Positions 37,065-50,600 of a DNA stretch of 64,000 nt are shown here, in pieces. The stretch spans positions 17,450,213 through 17,514,212 of the forward strand of contig OX328123.1 of NCBI GenBank assembly GCA_946811695.1, read 5' to 3'. The position numbers were made by a program, and so were the translations under genes. The notes below the pieces were generated by a model, which was given only the letters and a program-made list of their open reading frames with translations, was not told the origin of the DNA and searched no databases. Source of the DNA: Gonocerus acuteangulatus. Taxonomy: Eukaryota; Arthropoda; Insecta; Hemiptera; Coreidae. Positions within the stretch are counted from its first letter, which is position 1. Every line of letters starts with the position of its first letter.

Positions 37065-37948
37065 AAAAGTCCGTCACGCAGGAGCTGCATAACTAAGCAC
37101 TTTCCTTAGAATTTGGGTAGTGTAAACTGCTTTCCAGAACAATTTGCGTAAAATATCCTACATAAATAAAATAAAAACATGAATAGTTCTCTTTTAATTT
37201 TGTAATGAGTAACTGATAAATTATTAATTTGCTTCCAGAGTTATGTTTACACACTACGTAATAAATACAAAATCCTCATATTATCGTATTTTGATCTAAC
37301 GCAGGAACCGGATACAGTCCCTCTAGCGCTCCTTGCGGCGCCTTTGTGAACCTATGTCTGGCTGGCTTTTCTATTGAAATATATTTCAAAGTAAACCCCC
37401 GCTTCCCGATTGACCGATTCAGCTCATTATTACAACACTTCTTTCTCATGAGTTACCCACGACGTATACCGCGTTTCGTTACAATACAGCAGAAATTACG
37501 ACCAGTATGAGTATGGTAGTAATTTGGGTCCGGAGTAAACCCCCCTCCTAATGAACCGATTTAGTTTATTTTTACAACACATATTTACCTGTAGATTACC
37601 ACTACGAATAACGAGTTTCGTCGAAATATACCAAAAATCACGGTTGGTAGTGGCAAATTGGTATTTTGGGTCCGGAGTAAACCCCCCCCCCTCCTAATGA
37701 ACCGATTTAGTTCATTTTTATATCTCACTTTTCTCTCTATATTACCAGTACGAATACCAAGTTTCGTTGAAATATAACAAATATTACGGCTGAAATGGTC
37801 AAATTAGTGTTTTGGGTTCGGGGTAAACCCCCCCTTCCGGTGGACCGATTTTTGTGGTTAACGAACTCGGTCAATCGTTTGCTAATTGAATACTATATAC
37901 CAAGTTTCGTGACGAAAAAACAAAAACTCTGGCCGCTATCGTGTTAAC

Positions 37949-38025
<77 letters not shown>

Positions 38026-38152
38026 AATTTTAACGGGGGTCATTTTCGGTGTCTACAAGGTAGGATCGATAAAGATTTGAAGAAATTTTTCAAAAATTCC
38101 GTCATGAGTGCAACCTCAATAGCTACTTTCCTTCGGAGGAAAGTGCTAAAAA
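37065..38152 (-). mobile_element. Helentron/DINE-1-like element, family B copy 1
   Basis: On the minus strand it starts TTTTAGCACTTTCCTCCGAA, has (TA)n at 37950-38021, and ends with GAGGAAAGTGCTTAG-type subterminal repeat. A hairpin GCAGCTCCTGC and GTGACGGACTTTT tail at 37065 follow. Same architecture and 3' tail as family A, with a different body. Confidence 0.72.
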
Positions 38153-38523
38153 GATAAAAATATTTATAATAAAATGTGAAAATGGAATATTATTTAATAA
38201 ATGAACTTATGCTACATATTGCTATATTATTTAATAAATAAACTTATTGTTATTGCTGTGTAGCATATTGCTATGTTATTGCTGTGTAGCATAAATCCTC
38301 CAACTCAACATTCTAAAATTAATTTTTATCTTTTCCTTATTTATATAAAATTTCCGTCTATATATTATAATCAGCACGCGTAGATATTTATACGTCTATA
38401 AAGAAATATTTTGCATACATTGTAATAAAACACACTAATTATATTTAATATTAAGAAAAAAGTATGTATTTATTTAGTTTACTATTGATAGAAAAACTAT
38501 ATAATTCCAAAAGTTTTCTTTAG

Positions 38524-38658
38524 TTTTTAGCACTTTCCTCCGAAGGAAAGTAGCTATTGAGGTTGGACTCATGACGGAATTTTTGAAAAATTTCTTCAAA
38601 TCTTTATCGATCCTACCTAGTAGACACCGAAAATGACCCCCGTTAAAATTTATATATA

Positions 38659-38726
<68 letters not shown>

Positions 38727-39777
38727 TGTTAACACGATAGCGGCCAGAGTTTTTGTTTTTTCGTCACGAAACTTGGTATATAGCATTCAATTAGCAAACG
38801 ATTGAACGAGTTCGTTAACCACCAAAGTCGGTCCACCGGAAGGGGGGGTTTACCCCGAACCCAAAACACTAATTTGACTATGTCAGCCGTAATATTTGTT
38901 ATATTTCAACGAAACTTGGTATTCGTAGTGGTAATATAGAGAGAAAAGTGAGATATAAAAATGAACTAAATCGGTTCATTAGAAGGGGGGGGGTTTACTC
39001 CGGACCCACAATACCAATTCGCCACTACCAGCCGTGATTTTTGGTATATTTCGATGAAACTCGGTATTCGTAGTGGTAATCCACAGGTAAATAACTGTTG
39101 TAAAAATAAACTAAATCGGTTCATTAGGAGGGGGGGTTTACTCCGGACCCACAATACCAATTCGCCACTACCAGCCGTGATTTTTGGTATATTTCGACGA
39201 AACTCGGTATTCGCAGTGGTAATCTACAGGTAAATATGTGTTGTAAAAATAAACTAAATCGGTTCATTAGAAGGGGGGGTTTACTCTTGACCCAAATTCT
39301 TAATATACTCATACCGGTCGTAATTTCTGCTGTATAGTAACGAAACGCGGTATACGTCGTGGGTAACTCATGAGAAAGAAGTGTTGTAAAAATGAGCTGA
39401 ATCGGTCAATCGGAAAGCGGGGGTTTAATTTGTAATATATTTCAATAGAAAAGCCCGTCAGACGTAGGTTCACAAAGCCGCCGCAAGGAGCGCTTTCTAC
39501 CACTAGAGTGACTGTATCCTGTTCCTGCGTTAGACAAAATACGATAATATGAGGTTTTTTGTATTTATTACGTAGTGTAATAGGTACCATGTGTAAACAT
39601 AACTCTGGAAGCAAATTATTAATTGATCAGTTACTCATTACAAATTTAAAAGAGAACTATTCATGTTTTTATTTTATTTATGTAGGATATTTTAAGCAAA
39701 TTGTTCTGGAAAGCAATCTACACTACCCAAATTCTGAGGAAAGTGCTTAGTTATGCAGCTCCTGCGTGACGGACTTT
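38524..39777 (+). mobile_element. Helentron/DINE-1-like element, family B copy 2
   Basis: Head-to-head with copy 1 across a 371-bp spacer. 5' end TTTTTAGCACTTTCCTCCG, (TA)n at 38646-38723, 3' end AAAGTGCTTAGTTATGCAGC then TCCTGCGTGACGGACTTT. The body holds three diverged tandem units around GGTTTACTCCGGACCCAC. Confidence 0.75.
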
Positions 39778-40739
39778 ATGTATTTTTAATGCTCGTGGAA
39801 AAAAAATATGTAGATGTTAATGTTCGCGGCCTAATCGTCAAAAATTTTCTCATACATTTTACAGTATAGAAACATATGCAGGATATTGTCCTGCAATTTT
39901 CAAAAAGTGCATTTTAACTTTGGGGTTTTCCAGAAGTTTTAATTTGAGCTATAATTTCTATTATTGGGAATGACAAATTTATACTCTTGTGAAGGCTCTG
40001 TTAACACTGTAATGAGTGTGTTTATAGGGTTGAATGTAGAATTTTTACTGTCTTCAAGGTCTCTGTTTATTAAATTGGATTTATAAGCACCACATACATT
40101 GTTTATTGTAAATCAGAAAATATTTATTGGAAGTCAGTTTAGGTTAGTGCACTTGTGTCACAATAAAACGAGCAAATCGCTTCAATGCGGGCTTGTAAAT
40201 CGAATTAATAAATAAGATATTGTAATCAAATGAAAAAATGTAAGACATTACCCTAACAATATGCGTAAAAATGTTCAGATTCATCGTATGTCAGTTTTTA
40301 TTTTAATAATTTTCTTTTTTATTAAATACTCCCTTCTCCAAATGTATGAAGATTCTGTAAAAATTAATATTGACATTAAAGAACATAGATAAAGAAATAA
40401 ATTTAATGAAACGATAGAAAAAAATATATACATCATAAAAAATAGGGAGAATGTGGTGTATAAGAAAACCTAAAAAAGAATTTAAATAATATATTTTTTA
40501 ATTAATTGGACAATTAATAATTGTTTTCTAATTTGTACAATTAATAAAAATAGTTTTAATTCGTATTCTAGAATAATTGCATCCATGGCCTTAGTTTGAC
40601 TGAAGTCTGAATACAATCTTTTGAAGAATCGAATCAATCCATGACATGCTCCCAATACATTTACAAACAAGCTGGCAAGGTTGGGTGATATGTGACGTAA
40701 GTAAATGCATATATCTTCTCATCGAAAGATATTTCAGAA
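39778..40739. other. No feature recognised
   Basis: AT-rich intergenic sequence between gene 1 and gene 2. Confidence 0.5.
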
Positions 40740-41366
40740 TCTATATATATAAAAATCACATGCCTGTCTGTTTTTCTGTTTGTTTGTTCCTTATACAAAT
40801 CTAAACCGTTTGACCGATTTTGACCACACTTGGCACGCAGGTAGGTCTTGATACGAGAAATCTCCTAGGCTAGGTCAAAATAGTCAAATTTCAAAATTTG
40901 GTCAAAAGGTCAAATGTTTTGTTCAAGAAAAATTGGCTACACTGAACCATTCAGATTGTTACGGCCATTTTGAATCGACAGCCATTTTGAATAATGTCCC
41001 AAATTTATTTGTTGATGTTCCTGATAATTAGAATAACTCGAACTCATTGATGACTTTACATCATTATATAATCATGTAATGCAGTTTATTTCAATTATAT
41101 TTCAACAGTCACTGTCTAACTAAGGAGCGCTAGCTATTCTTTGAAAAGAGCTATCTACTCGCAGGATCTGCTACTGGCCTCTGTCGGCTGTTAGGTGAAG
41201 TGCTGTTGGGCTGGCCTCTGCCGGTATCATTACGGACTAAACTAAATTCAAATCGTTTGACCGATTTTCGTAACTGGGTATAGACAACAAGCTATCAAGT
41301 AGATCTTGATACGGGGAGAGCATAGACAGAAAGTAGGTGTAGCATGGCACACTGGGTAACAGCTAG
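40740..41366 (+). mobile_element. Helitron-like non-autonomous element
   Basis: Starts TCTATATATATAAAAATCAC preceded by A, and ends GGGTAACAGCTAG followed by T. TC...CTAG ends inserted between A and T are the Helitron signature. No Rep/helicase coding. The 3' hairpin is weak. Other copies at 47483-48013, 8981-9372 and 60704-61110. Confidence 0.65.
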
Positions 41367-41473
41367 TACTTGATAAAATCAAAATTTACAGGGAACCGAA
41401 CATCGTTAACAAATTTCGAACAGGATTAATTCGACAAAAAATCCATTGTTGGATGTCTCTGATGTATTGATAT

Positions 41474-41511
41474 TAAATATGTGTACAATTGTTCTGAGAG
41501 ATCGTATAAAA
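41474..41511 (+). promoter_or_regulatory. Gene 2 core promoter: conserved block plus TATA box
   Basis: AAATATGTGTACAATTGTTC followed by TGAGAGA matches the block upstream of gene 1. TATAAAA at 41505-41511 lies 47 bp before the ATG, the same spacing as in gene 1. Confidence 0.65.
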
Positions 41512-41551
41512 AGCTAAAAAAAAAATATGACGCACACAGCAGTACATAAGG

Positions 41552-41636
41552 ATGGTTGTTCTGTTTTCCCTCTTTCTGAGTGGCCTTGTCGCCGCTGTTT
41601 CTGCGCGTGTAGCTACAGGTGTCAGATCACAAACAG
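41552..41636 (+). CDS. Gene 2 exon 1 (signal peptide)
   Basis: 28 codons plus one base. Donor ACAG|GTAAGT, phase 1. Confidence 0.83.
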
Positions 41637-44600
41637 GTAAGTTCTAAAAACCAATTACATTTTCCAAATCATATATCGACGATCAAACGGAATAAGTTGG
41701 TTAGTAGGAAAACGGATAAAATGAGTGAAGTGCATTATGATATGATTATCACCAGAGATTCATGGATGGAACGATGAGCGACAGAAGAACAGAGCGACCG
41801 AGCGTTTACCAGAAGAGGGGCACTGGCTAGGATACAGAGCGGCTGCCCCCCCCCCCTACATCGCATACTCCAATATAAGATTTTTTAATTAAAATATTAA
41901 TTTAAAAGAATAATATTTTAAATGTTTAGCTAATAAAAATATCTTACCTTGCATGTTTAATGCGTTTCCAGCCTCTTCTTATAGTTTCTTGGTTATGATT
42001 GTATTTTTAAAATCACTGTGTCTGTCATTCCATACTTTTTACTTCCGAAATTAAAAGCTCACATTCACTCTCATCCAATTTACTCTTTTATTCATATTCA
42101 TTTATTCATATTAATATTTTAAAATTATTTATAAGAAAGGTAGCTAGAAGGTTATAATCATCTTTTCATGTAATTTCATAAACAAGGGAAACAAAAACCA
42201 ATGTCTTTTTCCAAAGAACAGTTACGACCCCTAGTGGGAATTATGCCTTAACACTCACGGCCACTGGGCCTCAATTTAAGCAGTGACTTAATTATTACCA
42301 AAATGCATATATTGTACGCCGAGACGAGACAAATCACTATTTCCATCTATTTCTATCCGCATTGTTTCAACAGCTTTAAAATATGCCTCACAAGACACTT
42401 ATTTCAGGCCATAAAAAATGACATAGACGAACAAACAATAGGTAATAAATGGCTTTTTCAGCTGCAAAAAGCAAGACACACAGTCAGTGGGCCAAACGAC
42501 ATTTCGTGTTTCAAAAAAGGCTACAGCTTCTAAATCTTAACTTATTTCGTGTTTCAAAAAAGGCTACAGCTTCTAAATCTTAACTTATTTCGTGTTTCAA
42601 AAAAGGCTACAGCTTCTAAATCTTAACTTATTTCGTGTTTCAAAAAAGGCTACAGCTTCTAAATCTTAACTTATTTCAATCCATTTTTTTTATTTTTTAA
42701 ATAAAAGCTAATCAAATTTAGAACAACTTCGTCTAGCCATATTTTTGTTTTTGTTTCCCGTGTTCATTAAATTTAACTTAATGTCAGCACATGCTAAAAT
42801 GACTGTATACATGATTTTGTAGAGGCCCGGTGGTCGTGAGCGTTAAGGCGTGAGCACTCCCTGCCAAAGGTCGTGGGTTCGATTCCCACTAGGGTTGGTG
42901 GCTTTTCTTTAGAAAAAAAGAAAAGTCATCGCCTCTATCCTGGCTAGAAACGGGTGGTAACCTGTAGATAACCCGTCCTAAAATTCGTAGTTAATAATAA
43001 ATTGACGTTAAAAATTAATAATAATAATAATCACTGTTATCGTTGAAATTAAACATTCAAACCCTGATTAGACTTGGAAAAAATATAAAATTATGAATAT
43101 AACCTAAATGAATATAAAAGGCCTGACGGAAATCAAACTTCAGTTATATTATGATACAAATTAATAACTAAGAGTAAATGAATATAAAATAAAAATCTAG
43201 ATTTTTATTAAATATTTTTGAAATATACATCATCATGTCAGGATCACTAGAGGTAGTAAAAGCTATCGATGGCGGGAGCAATGCTTCGAGTGCGTGACAC
43301 CTGCCACGTATGTTCTGGCAAAAATAATATCCCTTGAACCACGTGTACCTCGGCATAGTAAGAGGCTGCTTCAGATGTATACAACGGCACGGGAAATATT
43401 ATTAATTTCTATTCAGAGCGATCCAAATCACACCGGGGATAAGCATAATATGAAAACACACTAACAAGGGGAGACAACATACAGTGGTGGGTCAACAATC
43501 GGGCACCAGTATTTACAACATTATATTTACAACATTTAGAGTTTTTTTAAATCTGCTATTGTTTTTTTGTGTGTGAAAAAATTATAAAGCTAGTTTACTT
43601 TAAAACATATTTACTTGACGAAATATAAATTACTTTCAAGTATTGTATTTTTCCTTTAACCTACTATCTAAAAAAAATGAACTGGTGTAACAACCATGTC
43701 GATATCATTTCCCAAACTCGAGATATAAAATAATATATTTTCAACCTATTTTATTTTATTTCTTAGCTCCCAAAGCTCATTGGACGAAAAGCTCAGACAC
43801 ATATGGACTATTGTTTTATTCAGAATTACCCGAAAAAAAGATAGGTCTGGCCGGTGACCCCACCACAGTAAACTTCCCTTTTAAGATGGAGCAGTTCCTG
43901 CTTTGGTTGAATTATGGCAGAAAACTAGACAAAAATAAAATTCAGTGGGACAATTCAAAAATGAATATCGTATTTTCCGTTTTTCAGGTCTTTGGTCATT
44001 CAACCTTCATAGAAGCATATTTCCTGTTGACGTTCCATTCACTATTAAAAATTAATTTGTTTTACAAATAGCCTACGTACGCGAAATTGACGGGAGCATA
44101 AAGAAAACATGTTTGTCAAGTTGATGGTTCAAACTCATTCACAAACGGTGGCCATTAATAAATTTGCTTAGACGTTATCGCGCCTTAATTTCTCTTAAAA
44201 GTACAAACAATGTTTCCTCAATTTTATTCATTTAGTATTTTGCAGGCCTTCGTTCATCAGGAGGTTGCAGACTAAATGTTAACCAAGATCTTCCAAAGAG
44301 GAACGAGCCCTTACTTATTGGCCATGGAGGTTCACTAGTTCTACCAGAGGTACAAGGCAGGCGTGGATTCATCACACTCAAGGAAGGAGAGGTAAAAATT
44401 CTGTAAAAGTATAACATTTTTTTGTGTTGAATTATTTTACGTTCCCTTTTCTTATTACTATAATTTTATATATACTAAGGTTTAATTTCTGAAACATAGA
44501 ATTTATTATATTATTTAATACTTTCAAAGTAAGGAGTGTGCATACCAGAAGCCAAATGTAATGAAGTAGGTTGGCGATACAGCTTTCGGAGAAGTGATTG

Positions 44601-47600
44601 GATTGATGCAAAAATAATGCACGGTCTTATATGACCAATTCGTTTCAGGTTGCAAACAATTGTTAATTGGTCAACAACAACTTCTTGTATCGTAATATAC
44701 CGTGTAGTTTTCTAAAGACTTTCTTCTACCAAAGCCCTCAGCTCGTAATCAATAACAGAAGGCCTATCGCGACCTTCCTTGTCTCCGAAATCCAAATCTC
44801 CAAGACGAAGTTTTTGGAACGATCGCCTCACTGTACATCCACTGATGCTTCCTTCGCCCCAAACAACATTGCTGTTACTCGGCACTTCGACCGTGATGAA
44901 AATCTTGTTTTTACAAGATGAATTTCAGAGGTCTTTACTCATAGAAAATGTAACACAAAGTAAACTAAAACTAGAGAAAAAAAAACAAAACACTAATAAC
45001 CATCCTTTTTCCAACATACAGACAATACAGGCATTCCAATCCAAAGTCCTCCGCAAAATAGTTAATGCTCCTTTCTACGTTTCCAATAAAACTCTTCATA
45101 ACGACCTCAACATCCCTTTCGTTCAAGAACTAGCAAAATCCCGCTTCCTAACCTTTCATTCCAAATTGTCCTTCCATCCCAATTCCAGAGCACAAACACT
45201 TTCCTCCCAAACCCACCCACAAAAACCCGGCTAGAAGGCTCAAGATACATTGGCCTCGTGATCAATTAACTGAATAGGGACAAAACATTATTCTAAGTAG
45301 GAAGTGCCAGTATTGATTGGCTCCTTCCAAAAGTGTTATTATTATTGTGTTATTATTGTGTTATTATTATTATTTCCTATTCATTGTTTTTGTTTTTTAT
45401 GTACTTTATCTTTCTTTTTTTTATTTATTTCTTATTTATTTGCTTATTTGTTTTTTATTTCTTTTGTATTTCAACTCAATTTCTGTATATATTCATTATT
45501 TATATTTGAGAGCAAACTTAATATACTCTCCAAATGTACAGATGTTAAATAAACGTATTACTAAAAAAAAAAAAATAATAATAAAATAAAAAAAAAAATA
45601 ACTATCCTTTATGATCCATCAACTAGATTTTAAATTATCTTTGTTTGCTTGGCAAGCACTTGCCTAAACAAAATCAATGTTCAACACCTGCATTATTTTT
45701 GCACTAACCCAATTCCTACCTGACATATGTAATGTAGATGTATTGGGGAAAAGAGTCAGCCATAATCTTCTAACAGAGTTGGGCAAAGGTTAATCGCAGA
45801 GGCGATTGACGATTGACAATTAAAAATTCAATCGCAATCAACTCGCAATTACGATTAAAAATTTAATTGTAGTGAAATCCGGCGATTAACAATTGATTAA
45901 TCGTAGTTGCGAACTCTCGCGATTAACAATTAATTAATCTTAATTGCTGATTTCACGATTAACAATTATTTAATCGTAGTTGCTGGTTTTAATTGATTCT
46001 CCAAATTTATCACTACGATTTATTCCGATAATCCGATGGTTATTGCGTTTAACAATTAAATGGTTAATTGCAATTGAATTAATCGCGATTAAATTAATTG
46101 TACAATACGATTGAAAATTAATCGCAACTAATTTAATCGCGATTGAATCAATCGCGATTAAAAAGTTAATTGTTCGCTTGGACGATTGAAAAACTAATTG
46201 ATTGATGCCCAACTCTGTCTTCTAGATGATAAATTCTGTTTTTGAAAATTACGGAGGAAGATGAACAATATTTGAAATAGACGTTTTAAAATTGAAAATA
46301 AATTAGCTTCCTACTAAAATAAAGTAGAAATTATTCTTAAAAAACATTAAGAAAATGAGAGCCATATTTGTAATATAAGGTCGAGGGTTCAATTCCCACT
46401 ATGGGATGGTGGATTTTCTTTAGAAAAAAGAAGGGGCATCAGCCCAATCCTGTCTAGAAAAGGGTGGTAACCTATAGATAACCCGTCCCAAAATTCTTAG
46501 TTAATAATAATGGACTTTAAAATTTAAATAAATAAATATTTGTAATATTTATCACTATTTAGCAAATTTTTGCTTTATTTATAGGAGCTCACTATTGCCT
46601 GTCCAGGAAATGGAAACTTCATCGAAGAAACCAAAGTGTCTAAAAACAGAGCAGTTTGTAGATTTGGATCGACACTTTCAATAGACGGACATGACTTGAA
46701 GTCTTTGGCTCTTGATTGCAGCAGTCAACCCCAAGCTCAGACCAAAATTACTCAAAGAACTTGTGCCAATGGAAAAGGAATAATTATAGAACTTGGGTTC
46801 CAGGTTGCAAAAGAAACTACTCCCTTTATATTTATTTTATAGCGTTTACATATCGTCGATACAAATGCAAAGTAACGAATGTGAAAAAATGCATCTTTCA
46901 TTGTCAATCTTTACTAATTTCTGCTGGACTTATGTAGGGCAAATTCCTGAATCTTAGATCACTCTATTAAAGGGCAAGTATTCCACTATCAAAAGGTCAA
47001 ATCTGCCGAATATTTGACTGTCCAAAAAAAAGTTATGAATAAATGCTTCTCCACTCTGAAAAGTGGTGATTTTCACATTCGATACTTTGCATTTGTAGCG
47101 ACGATATTTGTAAAAGTATTAAAAAGTATATTATAATTTAATTCTAAATCACTCTGTTTGGCGGAAATTAATTAGTAACTAAATTTTATTGGTTATCTTT
47201 ATTCCATGATTTCCTTCATTGTTAGGTTGACACTTGGATGAAGATGGTGGAGGTGTGTCATAACAACGTCCAAAGCAGTACCTACTACTCGACACACACA
47301 GTTGAAGGAGCTAGATTGGATGGGAAGGTTTACAGAAAAACTGGAAGGCCTTTTTTCTCTAGTGGTTCATATCCACTATTTCAAGGACTTCGACCGGAAG
47401 CAGCTTACAGTTTGGTAATAATCTCTATTAATGTATAGTTTTTGCCTAATCAAATAAACTTGAATAGTTTCCTTATAGTATACTAGCTGTTACCCAGTGT
47501 GTCATGCTACACCTACTTTCTGCCTATGACTCTTCCCGTATCAAGATCTACCTGTATACCCAGTTACGTGAAAATCGGTCAAACGGTGTGAATTTGTTTA

Positions 47601-50600
47601 CATCTGTCTAGTGCTGTCTCTTGAAACAGCCAAAAGAGGCCAGCACCACAGCAATTCATAAAACAGCCGACAGAGGCCAGCACCACAGCCTGCGAGTAGA
47701 TAGCTCTTATCAAAGAAAGGCCAGCGCTCCTTAGTTAGACAGTCACTGTTGTTATAAAATTGAAATAAACTGCATTACATGATTATATAATGATGTAAAG
47801 TCATCAATGAGTTCGAGTTATTCTATTTATCAAGAACATCAACAAATAAATTTGGGACATTATTCAAAATGGCTGTCCACTCAAAATGGCCTCAGAATCT
47901 GAATGGTTCAGAGTTATGTTTGGTCAAAATCGGTCGAACAGTGTAGATTTGTATAAGGAACAAACAGACATACGGTCAAACGGACAAAGACACGTGAGTT
48001 TTGTATATATAGATTAACACAAAAGAAAAATAAACACTATACGAAATTCCTTTGCCTTATCTGGCATATTACATCTAATGTTTATTGTATTTAAATACTT
48101 ATATTATTTATTATTTATTTTAGTTTTTTCATAATTTGATGATAATATGTATATTATATTACGATAGGACTGTTCATCAAATAATTATTCAAAACAAAAA
48201 TGATGGAATGAAAAGTTAAGCATGAAAGTAATTTTAACTTAACTAAAATAATACTCCAGTAAGTGAGAATTTAAAATAATATAAATTATAATTGAATAAT
48301 ATTAAAATGAAATCTATATTCAACCGATGCTGCGGTTTCTCTTGAGCTGTAAGGTTTTGCAAGTCCAAATATATTATATTGAGTTACACTCATTATTGTT
48401 CAAATAAAAATTTGCTACATCCATGTCTATACTTTTGAAAATCTTTGAACATTCTGTCTTATATTTATCAAATAAAATATTTGATTGGTCTGGCCAATTA
48501 CCACTTTTCATATTATAGATGTTATTGTTGGGGTTAATTAAATTGTCTGTATATTGGTCAGAAGGTCCCAACAAAGAATAAATAAATAATAGGCGTGTTC
48601 ATAAAATGATAAATATATTCCTCTTGAATAAATAAAATAATAAAACTTAACTTCAATAAATAAATAAAATTATAAGACGACTGTCAATAAATTAATGAAA
48701 TAAATAATTGTTCATAAATAAAAAGTGTTCATAAATTAGAAGAGATCAGTAGAAGGGAATGACGTCACTTAGGCTGATGTGTAGACCTCCATGCGCAGAG
48801 TTGGTAGCCGGGAGCTTGGATCTCGCTGGTACTGCTTGTACTGAGAAGGTAACCTAGGGTTATCGCAAGCTGCCTTAAATCTAGTAAAAAGTTCAGTACT
48901 TGCGGATAAATCCTAGTGTACCGAGATGTTGGGCAGGTTTTGGTGGATCTCTCGGAGCAGGTAGCAGGATACAAATTGCTAGGAGAACGACACTTGGCTT
49001 AATCTGCTGAGATGCCGAATCCTCCGGTTATCTGCTCACTATCTGGATACTAACTCCTTAACTAACGGTAAAAATTATTCCCGCGGGAATGCTCCATTAA
49101 AACTTTAGTGCAGCGGGCTTTTCTCCCGCGGAAAAATATAATTTAAAACAAGCTCCGCTACATTATTATTAGTAGTCTGTTTTCATCAAATATTGTACAT
49201 GAATATAAGATGTGGGAAACCGCTTGTGTAGTCTGTATGTCACATTTACATTTCTCGACTTTCTGCATTTTAAATCTTGTCCGGTTGGTCCATGTTATGT
49301 AAGGAATGTGTGAATTTATGGTGTGAACTTTAGATGGATTTGTAGTTGGTGTTTTTAATGTAAGAGATATACTTCTGTAGACAGTAGGATTTATTTGAGT
49401 CAGTCCAGCCTATGTCCAATTTTTTTACTCTCATTGTACATAATTTCTTTTTAATGTACGTGTTCAACGGATGGATCTTGTGCTGCTTCTTTGGGTGTTA
49501 TATGCGCCCCTTTTAGGACACGTCATGCAAAATTACCAATCGCCAATGTAGTATACGCTTCTACCTAGCCATTCATCTAAATAAGACTTTCTATATTTTC
49601 CAGAGGAATCAGCTGGCAATATTCTCGAAATTATTGGGTAGAAGCTCTACAGAATTGATAAACCAAAATAAGTATCATTTCTTATCTAGAGGTCACCTTG
49701 CTCCCGATGCAGACTTCCTTCTCAGCCCTCATCAGTTCCTGACTTACTTCTATGTGAATGCAGCGCCACAGTGGCAGTCCATCAATGGTGGACATTGGCT
49801 CGACATTGAGAACGCGACCAGACGAGAAGCTAAAAAAGTAAGACAAATGTGGGTGTTACTCATACATTCATAAGTTGTTGTATGGAGAAGGTTTAGGATA
49901 GCACATCTATTGTTTAAATTACGCAGCCAAACACACACACACACAAAAGGGACAAACCCATAGATCTGACCATGTTTACTATATGTTTTTGGAGCCGCTG
50001 AATCCGAATCCGGGGTCAGAAAACCCCAGCACTTTTTTTTAAAGCATATACCCCCCAAAACTAGGATATTATACAATATAATCTTTTTATTCAAGTCTTT
50101 AACCAAAATAAATTTTTCAGTGCTCAAAAATACTAATGTAATGTTCAACGAACTCGACTGAACCATTTGGAGCCACGTTACAGCCCTTTAAATATATGAA
50201 TTTTCTCAAAATGTTGCGTTTTTGCCTATATTAGCAAATAATCTAGACAAATTAACCCAAGGCCTTCGGAGGTCATTCTTGAACTGATGCAATCCTTAAA
50301 TCCCAAAATGAAGCCCCTAAAAAATCTCCCCATGTTTGATTCGAGCAATGTATCAATTGAAGTAAATTAAATAAACATCCTAAAATAAATTAATTAAGCT
50401 CTCATTTTCTTTTTTGCCTACATGTTAATTAAAGTTTCTTCCAAGCTATACACGTTTTCGAGCTATTGAGCCTCAAAGATTCAATTTTTTACGTGGAAGG
50501 CGTATTCCTTATGGAAAGGCAGGGCGTTTCCATTTTTACTAAATAAAAAAAACGAGTTTGCTTACCATTTTTCTGGAAAACTAGTATATGATACATAATA

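Noticed and set aside
42826..42900. Functional tRNA gene
   Set aside because: A and B boxes are present, but no closed cloverleaf, and the head continues into a SINE body shared with other copies.
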